Below are positions 22,138-36,130 of a DNA stretch of 64,000 bases, in pieces. The position numbers were made by a program, and so were the translations under genes. The stretch comes from Moringa oleifera (lineage: Eukaryota > Streptophyta > Magnoliopsida > Brassicales > Moringaceae). The stretch is from NCBI GenBank assembly GCA_021397835.1, contig JAJFZO010000164.1, forward strand, positions 1 through 64,000, written 5' to 3'. Under the pieces are notes generated by a model. It was given only the letters and a program-made list of their open reading frames with translations, made no database searches and was not told where the DNA came from. The stretch's first letter is position 1. Every line of letters begins with the position of its first letter.

Positions 22138-25100
22138 GAAAAATAGCACCTTTATCGATAATATTTTTCTATGCATCATAATCGCATGTTTTTTGGTTAC
22201 TTAGCGGTATTAGTGATTTAGCACCAGCAGTAGCAGTAGCAGTAGCAATAACTAGTATTTTTTGTTACTTCTTCAGTAGGTGCAAGTACGGATTCCTATA
22301 TTCGGGCTTATCTTTTTATTGTTAAACCTCCATTGGTATTGGATTTTTTTCAACTTTTTAAATTTTTTATGTTATAAATTTTCTTGGTTTGATTATTTAT
22401 TTTCTAATTTAATTTTCTTTCTCGATTTTCTTAGAGATGCTTTCATCTTGTTAATATGTTTTTTAGAAATGATAAGTTACAAACTGCTAATATTTTCTTT
22501 TTTTGTTTTGAATGATTTACTTTATAGCAACTATAAGACTAATGGTATTTTTGAGCACGATTTTGCAAAGATTCTGCAAGCAATTATGAAGAAGGAGTAA
22601 TGGCAGGACAATCGATTGTTTTCTTTGTAACAGCAAATAAGGTTTTCTGCATGGGGGCTTATCTTTTTATTGTTAAGGGAGGATTCTACCATCCCTTGTA
22701 CATACTTATTATCTTAAAAAATATTACCTTTATCACTAATATTTTTTCATGCATCATAATCATATGTTTTTTTGTTGCTTGGCAGTAGTAGTGATCTAGC
22801 ACAAACAGTAGCAGTAGCTGTAGCAATAAACCGATATTTTTTTGTCGCTTCTTTGGTAGGTTTAGGTATGGATTCCTACATTCTGGCTTTTGTTTTTATT
22901 GTTAAACCTCCATTGGTATTGAATTTTTTTTTTCAATTTTGTTGATTTTTTATGTTATAAATTTTTCTTGATTTGATTATTCATTTTAAAATTTTGCATT
23001 TTTTTCCAAGTTTTTTAGACATGATTTCATCTTATTAATGTGTTTTTTAAGAATGATAAGTTGCAAACTCCTAATATATATATATATATATATATATGTA
23101 TTTGTTTTGAATGGTTTACTTTATAGCAACTTTGAGACTAATGGTTCTTTTGAGCACGATAGTGTAAAGATTCTATAGGCAATAATAAAGAAGTAACAAT
23201 GGCAGGACAATCGATTGTTCGCTTGGTAATTAAAAATAAGGTTTTCTGCATGCGGGCTTATCTATTTCTTGTTAAGGGGGGATTCTACCATCCCTTGTAC
23301 ACACTTATTATCATGAAAATAGCACCTTTATCGGTAATATTTTTTCATGCACCATAATCATATACTTTTTTGTTGCTTAGCGGTAGCAGTGATCTAGCAC
23401 TAGCAGTAGTAGCAGCTATGACAATAAATTGGTATTTTTTGTTGCTTATTGGGTAGGTGCAGGTATGGATTCCAACATTGGGGCTTATCTTTTCATTGTT
23501 AAACCTCTATTGGTGTTGGATTTTTTTCAGCTTTTTTGAATTTTTATGTTATAATTTTTGTTGATTTGATTATTCATTTTTAAATTTTGTATTTTTTCTC
23601 GGTTTTCTTAGATATGTTTTCATCCTGTTAATATATTTTTTAGGAACGATAAGTTGTAAACTCTTAATATATATATATTTGTTTTATGGCTTACTTTATA
23701 GCAACTCTGAGACTAATGGCTCTTTTAAGCATGATGTTGCAAAGATTCTGAAGGCAACAATGAAGGAGCAATGGCATGACAATCGATTGTTCCCTTGGTA
23801 ATTGCAAATAAGGTTTCATGCATAGGGGTTTATCCATTTATTATTAAGGGAGGATTCTATCATCATTTGTACATACTTATTATCTTGAAAAATAGTACTT
23901 TTATCACTAATATTTTCTCATGCATCATAATTGTATGTTTTTTTGTTGCTTAACAGTAGTAGTGATCTAGCATTAGCATTAACAGTAGTAGTAGCAATAA
24001 ACTGGTTTTTTTTTCAACTTTTTTGATTTTTTATGTTATAAATTTTTTTGATTTGATTATTTATTTTTGAATTTTTATTTTTTTTCAATTTTCTTAGACA
24101 TGCATTCATCTTGTTAATATATTTTTTTAGGAATTATAAGTTGCAAACTCCTTGCATTTTTTTTTTTTTATATTTTGAATGATTTACTTTATAGCAACTC
24201 TAAGACTAATGGTTCTTTTAAGCACGATGTTGTAAAGATCCTACACGCAATAATGAAGAAGAAGCAATGGCAGGACAATTGATTGTTCTCTTGGTAACTG
24301 CAAATAAGGTTTCCTAAATGGGGGCTCATCCATTTGTTGTTAAGGGAGGATTCTACCATTCCTTGTACTCATTATAGTGAAAAATAGCACTTTTATGAGT
24401 AATATTTTTATATGCATCCTAATCGTATGTTTTTTTTGTTGCTTAGCGGTAACAGTGATCTAGCACTAGCAGTAGCAGTAGCTGTAGCAACAAATTGGCA
24501 TTTTTTGTTGCTTATTCTTTTGGTGCAGGTATGGATTCCTACATTCGAGCTTATCTTTTTATTGTTAAACGTCCATTGGTATTGATTTTTTTCAATTTTT
24601 TTTTGTTTTTTTATGTTATAAATTTTTTTGATTTGATTTTTCATTTTCAAATTTTATTTTTTTCCTCGATTTTCTTAGACATGCTTTTCATCTTGTGAAT
24701 ATGTTTTTTAGGAATGATAAGTTGCAAACTCCTAATTTTTTTTTGTCATTTTTGAGTGGTTTACTTTGTAGCAACTATGAGATTAATGGTTCTTTTGAGC
24801 ACGTTGTTCCAAAGATTGTACTGGCAATGATGAAGAAGGAGCAATGGGAGGACAATCGATTTTTCCCTTGGTAACTGCAAATAAGGTTTCTTGCATTGGG
24901 GCTTATCCATTTATTGTTAAGGGAGGGTTCTGTCGTCCTTTGTACATACTTATTATGTTTAAAAATAGTAACTTTATCGGTAATATTTTTCTATGCATCA
25001 TAATCGTATGTTTTTTCGTTGCTTAGCGGTAGCATTGATCAAGCACTAATCGTAATAGTAGCTGTGGCAATAAAATGGTATCTTTTGTTGCTCCTTTGGT

Positions 25101-27482
25101 AAGTGCAGGTATGGATTCCTCCATTCAAACTTTATCTTTTTATTGTTAAACCTCCATTGGTATTTGATTTTTTTAGTTTTTTTTATTTTTTATGTTATAA
25201 ATTTTTTTGATTTGATTATTTATTTTTTAATTTTATTTTTTTCACAATTTTCAAAGACATGCATTCATCTTGTTAATACGTTTTTTTAGGAATGATAAGT
25301 TGCAAACTCCTAGTTTTTTTTTTGCATGGTTTACTTTATAGCAACTCTGAGACTAGTGGCTCTTTTAAGAACGATGTTGTAAAGATTCTATGCGCAATAA
25401 TGAAGAAGGATCAATGGTAGGACAATTGATTGTTCCCTTGGCAACTGCAAATAAGGTTTCCTAAATGGGGGCTTATCCATTTATTGTTAAGGGAGGATTC
25501 TACAATCCCTTGTATATACTCATTATAGTGGAAAATAACACCTTTATGAGCATCCTAATCGTATGTTTTTTTGTTGCTTAGCAGTAGCAGTGATCTAGCA
25601 CTAGCATTAGCAATAGCTGCAGCAATAAACTGGTATTTTTAGTTGCTTCTTTGGTAGGGGCAGGCATGGATTCGTACATTCAGTCTTATCTTTTAATTGT
25701 TAATCCTCCATTGGTATTGGATTTTTTTCAACTTTTTTTGATTTTTTATATTATAAATTTTTTTGATTTGATTATTTGTTTTTAAATTTTATTTTTTTCT
25801 TAATTTTTTAGATATGCTTTCATCTTGTTAATATGTTTTTTAGGAATGATCAGTTGCAAACTCATAATATTTTTTGTTTTTTTTAATGGTTTACTTTATA
25901 TCAATTTTAAGACTAATGGTTCTTTTGAGCACGATGTTACAAAGATTCTGGAGGCAATAATGAAGGAACAATGGTAGGGCTATTGATTGTTCCTTTGGTA
26001 ACTACAAATAATGTCTCATGCATGGTGGCTTATCAATTTATTGTTAAGGGAGGATTCTACCATCCCTTGTACATACTTATTATCCTGAAAATAGCACTTT
26101 TATTAGTAATATTTTTCTATGCATCATAATCGTATGTTTTCTTGTTGTTTAGCGGTAGCATTGATCTAGCACTAGCAGTAGCAACAAATTGGCATTTCTT
26201 GTTGCGTCTTCTTTTCGTGCAGGTATGGATTCCTACATTCGAGCTTATCTTTTTATTTTTAAACCTCCATTGGTATTGATTTTTTTCAACTTTTTTTGTT
26301 TTTTTATGTTATAAATTTTCTTGATTTGATTATTCATTTTCAAATTTTATTTTTTTCCTTGATTTTCTTAGACATGCTTTCATCTTGTGAATATGTTTTT
26401 TTAGGAATGATAAGTTGCAAACTCTTTTTTTTTTTATGTCAGTTTTGAGTGGTTTACTTTGTAGTAATTATGAGACTAATGGTTCTTTTGAGCACGTTGT
26501 TCCAAAGATTCTGCTGGCAATGATGAAGAAGGAGCAATGGGAGGACAATCAAATTTTCTCTTGGTAGCTGCAAATAAGGTTTCCTGCCTGGGGGTGCAGG
26601 TATGGATTCGTACATTCGGTCTCATCTTTTCATTGTGAAACCTCTATTAGTATTGGATTTTTTTCAACTTTTTTGATTTTTTATGTTTTAAATTTTCTTG
26701 ATTGGAATATTTGTTTTCAAATTTTATTTTTTTCTTGATTTTTTTAGATATGCTTTCATCTTGTTAATATGTTTTTTAGGAATGATAAGTTGCAAACTCC
26801 AAATATTTTTTGTTTTGTTTCGAATGGTTGACTTTATAGCAATTTTGGTACTAATGGTTCTTTTGAGCACGATGTTGCGAAGGTTCTGCAGGCAATGATG
26901 AAGAAGAAGCAATGGGAGGATAATCGATTTTTCCCTTGGTAACTGCAAATAAGATTTCCTGCATGGGGGCTTATCCATTTATTGTTAAGGGAGGGTTCTA
27001 CCGTCCCTTGTACATACTTATTATCTTGAAATATAGCACCTTTATCAGTAATATTTTTCTGTGCATCATAATCATATGTTTTTTCGTTACTTAGCAGTAG
27101 CAGTGATCTAGCACTAGAAGTAGTAGTAGCTATAGCAATAAATTGGTATTTTTTATTGCTTCTTCGGTAGGTGCAGGTATGGATTCCTACATTCAAGCTT
27201 TATCTTTGTATTGTTAAACCTCCATTAGTATTGAGTTTTTTTTTTTTGTATTTTTATGTTATAAATTTTCTTGATTTGATTATTCATTTTCGAATTTTTT
27301 TTTCCTTGATTTTCTTGGGCATGCTTTCATCTTGTCTATATGTTTTCAAGGAATGATATGTTGTAAACTCCTAATTGTTTTTTATGTGTTTTGAATAGTT
27401 TACTTTATAGCAACTTTTAGAATCATGGTTTTTTTGAGCACGATGTTGCAAAGATTTTGTAGTCAATGATGAAGAAGGAGCA

Positions 27483-30400
27483 ATGAGAGGACAATTCGTT
27501 TTTCCCTTGGTAACTACAAATAAGGTTTGCTGCATGGGGGCTTATCCATTTATTGTTAAGGGAGGATTCTACCATCCATTGTACATACTTATTATCTTGA
27601 AAAAGAGCACCTTTATCGATAATTTTTTTCTATGGATCATAATCATATGTTTTTTTATTGCTTAGCGGTTGCAGTGATCTAGCACTAGCTGTAGCAGTTG
27701 TTGTAGCAATAAACTGGTATTTTCTTTGTTCGTTTGGTCGGTGCAAGTATTAATTCCTATATTCAGGCTTATCTCTTTATTGTTAAACCTCCAACGGCAA
27801 TGGTTTTTTTTTTTTTTAACTTTTTTCATTTTTTATGCTATAAATTTCCTTGATTTGATTATTCATTTTCAAATTTTATTTTTTTCTTTGAGTTTCTTAG
27901 ACATGCTTTCATCTTATGAATACGTTCTTTAGGAATGATAAGTTGCAAACTCTTTTTTTTTGTGTTTTGAGTAGTTGACTTTATAGTAACTCTGAGACTA
28001 ATGGTTCTTTTAAGCACGATGTTACAAAGATTCTGGAGGCAATAATGAAGGAACAATGGTAGGGCTATTGATTGTTCCTTTGGTAACTATAAATAATGTC
28101 TCATGCATGGGGATTAATCAATTTATTGTTAAGAGAGGATTCCACCATCCCTTGTACATACTTATTATCTTAGAAAATAGTACTTTTATTAGTAATATTT
28201 TTCTATGCATCATAATCGTATGCTTTCTTGTTGTTTAGTGGTAGCATTGATCTAGCACTAGTAGTAGCAGTAGCTGTAGCAACAAATTGGCATTTTTTGT
28301 TGCTTCTTCTTTTGGTGCAGGTATGAATTTCTACATTCGAGCTTATCTTTTTATTATTAAACCTCCATTGGTATTGATTTTTTTCAACTTTTTTGTTTTT
28401 TTATGTTATAAATTTTCTTGATTTGATTATTCATTTTCAAATGTTATATTTTTCCTCGATTTTCTTAGACATGCTTTTCATCTTGTGAATATGTTTTTTA
28501 GGAATGATAAGTTGCAAACTTCTAATTTTTTTATGTCAGTTTTGAGTGGTTTACTTTGTAGTAACTATGAGACTAATGGTTCTTTTGAGCACGTTGTTGC
28601 AAAGATTCTATTGGCAATGATGAAGAAGGAGCAATGGGAGGACAATCGATTTTTCCCTTGGTAGCTGCAAATAAGGTTTCCTGCCTAGGGGCTTATCCGT
28701 TTATTGTTAAGGGAGGGTTCTGTCGTCCTTTGTACATACTTATTATGTTTAAAAATAACAACTTTATCGGTAATATTTTTTTATGGATCATAATCGTATG
28801 TTTTTTTGTTGCTTAGCGGTAGCATTGATCTAGCACTAACAGTAATAGTAGCTGTGGCAATAAACTGGTGTCTTTTGTTGCTCCTTTGGTAAGTGCAGGT
28901 ATGGATTTCTCTATTCAAACTTTATCTTTTTATTGTTAAACCTCCATTTGTATTGGATTTTTTTTTCACCTTTTTTGATTTTTTATGTTATAAATTTTCT
29001 TGATTTGATTATTGATTTTTTAATATTATTTTTTTTCAATTTTCTTAGACATGCATTCATTTTGTTAATACGTTTTTTTACGAATGATAAGTTGCAAACT
29101 CGTAGTATTTTTTTTTTTTGAATGGTTTACTTAATAGTAACTTTGAGACTAATGGTTCTTTTAAGAACGATGTTGTAAAGATTTCGCGCGCAATAATGAA
29201 GAAGGAGCAATGGCAGGACAATTGATTGTTCCCTTGGTAACTGCAAATAAGATTTCCTAAATGGGGGCTTATCCATTTGTTGTTAAGGGAGGATTCTACC
29301 ATCCCTTGTATATACTCATTATAGTGAAAAATAGCACTTTTATGAGTAATATTTTTATATGCAACTTAATCGTATGTTTTTTTTGTTGCTTAGCGGTAGC
29401 AGTGATCTAGCACTAGTAGTAGCAGTAGCTGTAGCAATAAACTGGTATTTTTAGTTGCTTCTTCGGTAGGCGCACGTATGGATTTGTACATTCGGTTTCA
29501 TCTTTTCATTGTCAAACCTCCATTGGTATTGGATTATTTTCAACATTTTTGATTTTTTGTGTTATAAATTTTCTTGATTTGATTATTCGTTTTCAAATTT
29601 AATTTTTTTCTTGATTTTCTTAGACATGCTTTCATCTTGTGAATATGTTTTTTAGGAATGATAAGTTGCAAACTCCTTTTTTTTTTTGTTTTTTGAGTGC
29701 TTTACTTTGTAGCAACTATGAGACTAATGGTTCTTTTGAGGACGTTGTTCCAAAGATTGTACTGGCAATGATGAAGAAGGAGCAATGGGAGGACAATCGA
29801 TTTTTCCCTTGGTAACTGCAAATAAGGTTTCCTGCATAGGGGCTTATCCATTTATTGTTAAGGGAGTGTTTTGTCATCCTTTGTACATACTTATTATCTT
29901 TAAAAATAGCAACTTTATCGATAATATTTTTCTATGCATCATAATTGTATGTTTTCTTATTGGTTAGCGATAGCATTGATTTAGCACTAGCAGTAGCAGT
30001 AGCTGTAGCAATAAATTGGCATTTTTTGTTGCTTCTTCTTTTGGTGCAGGTATGGATTCCAACATTTGAGCTTATCTTTTTATTGTTAAACCTCCATCGG
30101 TATTGATTTTTTTCAACTTTTTTGTTGTTTTATGTTATAAATTTTCTTGATTTGATTATTAATTTTTGAATTTTGTTTTTTTCCTCGATTTTCTTCGGTA
30201 TGCTTTCATCTTGTCTATATGTTTTTAAGGAATGATAAGTTGTAAACTCCTAATTGTTTTTTATGTGTTTTGAATAGTCTACTTTATAGCAACTTTTAAA
30301 ATAATGGTTTTTTTGAGCACGATGTTGCAAAGATTTTGTAGTCAATGATGAAGAAGGAGCAATGGGAGGACAATTCGTTTTTCCCTTGGTAACTACAAAT

Positions 30401-33400
30401 AAGGTTTGCTGCATGGGGGCTTATCCATTTATTGTTAAGGGAGGATTCTACCATCCCTTGTACATACTTATTATCTTGGAAAAGAGCACCTTTATCGATA
30501 ATTTTTTTTATGGATCATGATCATATGTTTTTTTATTGCTTAGCGGTTGCAGTGATCTAGCACTAGCTGTAGCAGTTGTTGTAGCAATAAACTGGTATTT
30601 TCTTTGCTCGTTCGGTCGGTGCAAGTATTAATTCCTATATTCAGGCTTATCTCTTTATTGTTAAACCTCCAACGGCAATGGGTTTTTTTTTTTAACTATT
30701 TTCATTTTTTATGCTATAAATTTCCTTGATTTGATTATTCATTTTATTTTTTTCTTTGAGTTTCTTAGACATGCTTTCATCTTATGAATACGTTCTTTAG
30801 GAATGATAAGTTGCAAACTCTTTTTTTTTTTTTGTGTTTTGAGTAGTTGACTTTATAGTAACTCTGAGACTAATGGTTCTTTTGAGCACGATGTTACAAA
30901 GATTCTGGAGGCAATAATGAAGGAACAATGGTAGGGCTATTGATTGTTCCTTTGGTAACTACAAATAATGTCTCATGCATGGGGATTAATCAATTTATTG
31001 TTAAGGGAGGATTCCACCATCCCTTGTACATACTTATTATCTTGGAAAATAGCACTTTTATTAGTAATATTTTTCTATGCATCATAATCGTATATCTTCT
31101 TGTTGGTTAGCGGTAGCATTGATCTAGCACTAGTAGTAGCAGTAGCTGTAGCAACAAATTGGCATTTTTTGTTGCTTCTTCTTTTAGTGCAGGTATGAAT
31201 TCCTACATTGGAGCTTATCTTTTTATTGTTAAACCTCCATAGGTATTGATTTTTTCAACTTTTTTTGTTTTTTTTATGTTATAAATTTTCTTGATTTGAT
31301 TATTCATTTTCAAATTTTATTTTTTTCTTTGATTTTCTTAGACATGCTTTCATCTTGTGAATATGTTTTTTAGGAATGATAAGTTGCAAACTCCTAATTT
31401 TTTTTATGTCAGTTTTGAGTGGTTTACTTTGTAGCAACTATGAGACTAATGATTCTTTTGAGCACGTTGTTCCAAAGATTCTACTGGCAATGATGAAGAA
31501 GGAGCAATGGGAGGACAATCGATTTTTCCCTTGGTAGCTGCAAATAAGGTTTCCTGCCTAGAGGCTTATCCGTTTATTGTTAAGGGAGGGTTCTGTCGTC
31601 CTTTGTACATACTTATTATGTTTAAAAATAACAACTTTATCGGTAATATTTTTCTATGGATCATAATCGTATGTTTTTTCATTGCTTAGCGGTAACATTG
31701 ATCTAGCACTAACAGTAATAGTAGCTGTGGCAATAAACTGGTGTCTTTTGTTGCTCATTTGGTAAGTGCAGGTATGGATTTCTCTATTCAAACTTTATCT
31801 TTTTATTGTTAAACCTCCATTTGTATTGGATTTTTTTTTCATCTTTTTTGATTTTTTATGTTATAAATTTTCTTGATTTGATTATTGATTTTTTAATATT
31901 ATTTTTTCCCAATTTTCTTAGTTATGCATTCATTTTGTTAATACGTTTTTTTACGAATGATAAGTTGCAATCTCCTAGTTTTTTTTTTTGAATGGTTTAC
32001 TTAATAGTAACTTTGAGACTAATGGTTCTTTTAAGAACGATGTTGTAAAGATTTCGCGCGCAATAATGAAGAAGGAGCAATGGCAGGACAATTGATTGTT
32101 CCCTTGGTAACTGCAAATAAGATTTTCTAAATGGGGGCTTATCCATTTGTTGTTAAAGGAGGATTCTACCATCCCTTGTATATACTCATTATAGTGAAAA
32201 ATAGCACTTTTATGAGTAATATTTTTATATGCAACTTAATCATATGTTTTTTTTTGTTGCTTAGCGGTAGCAGTGATCTAGCACTAGTAGTAGCAGTAGC
32301 TGTAGCAATAAACTGGTATTTTTAGTTGCTTCTTCGGTAGGTGCACGTATGGATTTGTACATTCGGTTTCATCTTTTCATTGTCAAACCTCCATTGGTAT
32401 TGGATTATTTTCAACATTTTTGATTTTTTGTGTTATAAATTTTCTTGATTTGATTATTCGTTTTCAAATTTAATTTTTTTCTTGATTTTCTTAGACATGC
32501 TTTCATCTTGTGAATATGTTTTTTAGGAATGATAAGTTGCAAACTCCTTTTTTTTTTGTTTTTTGAGTGCTTTACTTTGTAGCAACTATGAGACTAATGG
32601 TTCTTTTGAGGACGTTGTTCCAAAGATTGTACTGGCAATGATGAAGAAGGAGCAATGGGAGGACAATCGATTTTTCCCTTGGTAACTGCAAATAAGGTTT
32701 CCTGCATAGGGGCTTATCCATTTATTGTTAAGGGAGTGTTTTGTCATCCTTTGTATATACTTATTATCTTTAAAAATAGCAACTTTATCGGTAATATTTT
32801 TCTATGCATCATAATTGTATGTTTTCTTATTGGTTAGCGATAGCATTGATCTAGCACTAGCAGTAGCAGTAGCTGTAGCAATAAACTGGCATTTTTTGTT
32901 GCTTCTTCTATTGGTGCAGGTATGGATTCCAACATTCTAGCTTATCTTTTTATTGTTAAACCTCCATCGGTATTGATTTTTTTCAACTTTTTTGTTGTTT
33001 TATGTTATAAATTTTCTTGATTTGATTATTAATTTTTGAATTTTGTTTTTTTCCTCGATTTTCTTCGGTATGCTTTCATCTTGTCTATATGTTTTTAAGG
33101 AATGATAAGTTGTAAACTCCTAATTGTTTTTTCTGTGTTTTGAATAGTTTACTTTATAGCAACTTTTAGAATAATAGTTTTTTTGAGCACGATGTTGCAA
33201 AGATTTTGTAGTCAATGATGAAGAAGGAGCAATGGGAGGACAATTCGTTTTTCCCTTGGTAACTACAAATAAGGTTTGCTGCATGGGGGCTTATCCATTT
33301 ATTGTTAAGGGAGGATTCTACCATCCCTTGTACATACTTATTATCTTGGAAAAGAGCACCTTTATCGATAATTTTTTTCTATGGATCATAATCATATGTT

Positions 33401-36130
33401 TTTTTATTGCTTAGCGGTTGCAGTGATCTAGCACTAGCTGTAGCAGTTGTTGTTGCAATAAACTGGTATTTTCTTTGCTCGTTTGGTCGGTGCAAGTATT
33501 AATTCCTATATTCAGGCTTATCTCTTTATTGTTAAACCTCCAACGGCAATGGGTTTTTTTTTTTTTTTAACTTTTTTCATTTTTTATGCTGTAAATTTCC
33601 TTGATTTGATTATTCATTTTCAAATTTTATTTTTTTCTTTGATTTTCTTAGACATGCTTTCATCTTATGAATACGTTCTTTAGGAATGATAAGTTGCAAA
33701 CTCTTTTTTTTTTTTTTTTTGTGTTTTGAGTAGTTGACTTTATAGTAACTCTGAGACTAATGGTTCTTTTGAGCACGATGTTACAAAGATTCTGGAGGCA
33801 ATAATGAAGGAACAATGGTAGGGCTATTGATTGTTCCTTTGGTAACTACAAATAATGTCTCATGCATGGGGGCTTATCAATTTATTGTTAAGGGAGGATT
33901 CCACCATCCCTTGCACATACTTATTATCTTGGAAAATAGCATTTTTATTAGTAATATTTTTCTATGCATCATAATCGTATATCTTCTTGTTGATTAGCGG
34001 TAGCATTGATCTAGCACTAGTAGTAGCAGTAGCTGTAGCAACAAATTGGCATTTTTTGTTGCTTCTTCTTTTGGTGCAGGTATGAATTCCTACATTTGAG
34101 CTTATCTTTTTATTGTTAAACCTCCATTGGTATTGATTTTTTTCAACTTTTTTGTTTTTTTATGTTATAAATTTTCTTGATTTGATTATTCATTTTCAAA
34201 TTTTATTTTTTTCCTCGATTTTCTTAGATATGCTTTTATCTTGTGAATATGTTTTTTAGGAATGATAAGTTGCAAACTCCTAATTTTTTTATGTCAGTTT
34301 TGAGTGGTTTACTTTGTAGCAACTATGAGACTAATGGTTCTTTTGAGGACGTTGTTCCAAAGATTCTACTGGCAATGATGAAGAAGGAGCAATGGGAGGA
34401 CAATCGATTTTTTCCTTGGTAGCTGCAAATAAGGTTTCCTACCTAGGGGCTTATCCGTTTATTGTTAAGGGAGGGTTCTATCGTCCTTTGTACATACTTA
34501 TTATGTTTAAAAATAACAACTTTATCGGTAATATTTTTCTATGGATCATAATCGTTTGTTTTTTCGTTGCTTAGCGGTAGCATTGATCTAGCACTAACCG
34601 TAATAGTAGCTGTGGCAATAAACTGGTGTCTTTTGTTGCTCCTTTGGTAAGTGCAGGTATGGATTCCTCTATTCAAACTTTATCTTTTTACTGTTAAACC
34701 TCCATTGGTATTGCATCTTTTTCAGCCTTTTTGATTTTTTATGTTAAAAATTTTCTTGATTTGATTATTGATTTTTTAATATTATTTTTTTCCCAATTTT
34801 CTTAGACATGCATTCATCTTGTTAATACGTTTTTTTACGAATGATAAGTCGCAAACTCCTAGTAACTTCTTTTTGAATGGTTTTCTTAATAGTAACTCTG
34901 AGACTAATGGTTCTTTTAAGAACGATGTTGTAAAGATTTCGCGCGCAATAATGAAGAAGGAGCAATGGCAGGACAATCGATTTTTCCCTTGGTAACTACA
35001 AATAAGGTTTCCTAAATGGGGGCTTATCCATTTGTTGTTAAGGGAGGATTCTACCATCCCTTGTATATACTCATTATAGTGAAAAATAGCACTTTTATGA
35101 GTAATATTTTTATATGCATCTTAATCGTATGTTTTTTTGTTGCTTAGCGGTAGCAGTGATCTAGCACTAGTAGTAGCAGTAGTTGCAGCAATAAACTGGT
35201 ATTTTTAGTTGCTTTTTCGATAGGTGCAGGTGTGGATTTGTACATTCGGTCTCATCTTTTTATTATCAAACCTCCATTGGTATTGGATTTTTTTTAATAT
35301 TTTTGATTTTTTATGTTATAAATTTTCTTGATTTGATTATTCGTCTTCAAATTTTATTTTTTTCTTGATTTTTTTAGACATGCTTTCTTCTTGTGAATAT
35401 GTTTTTTAAGAATGATAAGTTGCAAACTCTTATTATTATTATTATTATTATTATTATTTTGTGTTTTGAGTGCTTCACTTTGTAGCAACTATGAGACTAA
35501 TTGTTCTTTTGAGCACGTTGTTCCAAAGATTGTACTGGCAATGATGAAGAAGGAGCAATGGGAGGACAATCGATTTTTTCCTTGGTAACTGCAAATAAGG
35601 TTTCCTGCATGGGGGCTTATCCATTTATTTTTAAGGGAGTGTTTTGTCATTCTTTGTACATACTTATTATCTTTAAAACTAGCAACTTTATCGGTAATAT
35701 TTTTCTATGCATCATAATTGTATGTTTTCTTATTGGTTAGCGATAGCATTGATCTAGCACTAGTAGTAGCAGTAGCTGTAGCAATAAACTGGCATTTTTT
35801 GTTGCTTCTTCTTTTGGTGTAGGTATGAATTCCAACATTCGAGCTTATCTTTTTATTGTTAAACCTCCATTGGCATTGATTTTTTTCAACTTTTTTGTTT
35901 TTTTATATTATAAATTTTCTTGATTTGATTATTCATTTTCAAATTTAATTTTTTTCCTTGATTTTCTTAGACATGCTATCATCTTGTGAATCTATTTTTT
36001 TGGAATGATAAGTTGCAAACTCCTAATTTTTGTGTGTGTTTTAAGTGGTTTACTTTGTAGCAACTATGAGACTAATGGTTCTTTTGAGCACACTGTTGCG
36101 AAGATTCTGCAGGCAATTATGAAGAAGGAA
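27483..36130 (+). repeat. Three consecutive five-unit higher-order repeats, ~2.87 kb each
   Basis: Unit types recur every five units: 27,483 / 30,360 / 33,232 (GGACAATTCGTTTTTCCC, GGTTGCAGTGATC); 28,056 / 30,928 / 33,815 (GGTAGGGCTATTGATTG); 28,634 / 31,507 / 34,392; 29,205 / 32,078 / 34,963 (CCTAAATGGGGGC); 29,785 / 32,655 / 35,558 (GGGAGTGTTTTGTCAT). Spacings of 2,870-2,903 bp are consistent. Same-type units are far more alike than neighbouring units. Confidence 0.88.
35432..35459. repeat. (ATT)n microsatellite inside an array unit
   Basis: ATT repeats occupy the place where other units have a T-run or TA-run between AAACTC and GTGTTTTGA. A similar ATT run lies at about 45,955-45,975. Confidence 0.9.

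Larger units (their letters stand above)
12281..23940 (+). repeat. First copy (A) of the ~40-kb tandem duplication, part matched by copy B
   Basis: From about 12,281 (TTGTCCTTTTCTTTTGTG) to 23,940 this sequence recurs at 52,335-64,000 with small differences and an offset of 40,046-40,069 bp. The order, orientation and inner repeats are all kept. Everything from 12.3 to 52.3 kb is one period, so copy A really extends to about 52.3 kb. The part after 23.94 kb has its partner beyond the window. Confidence 0.93.
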
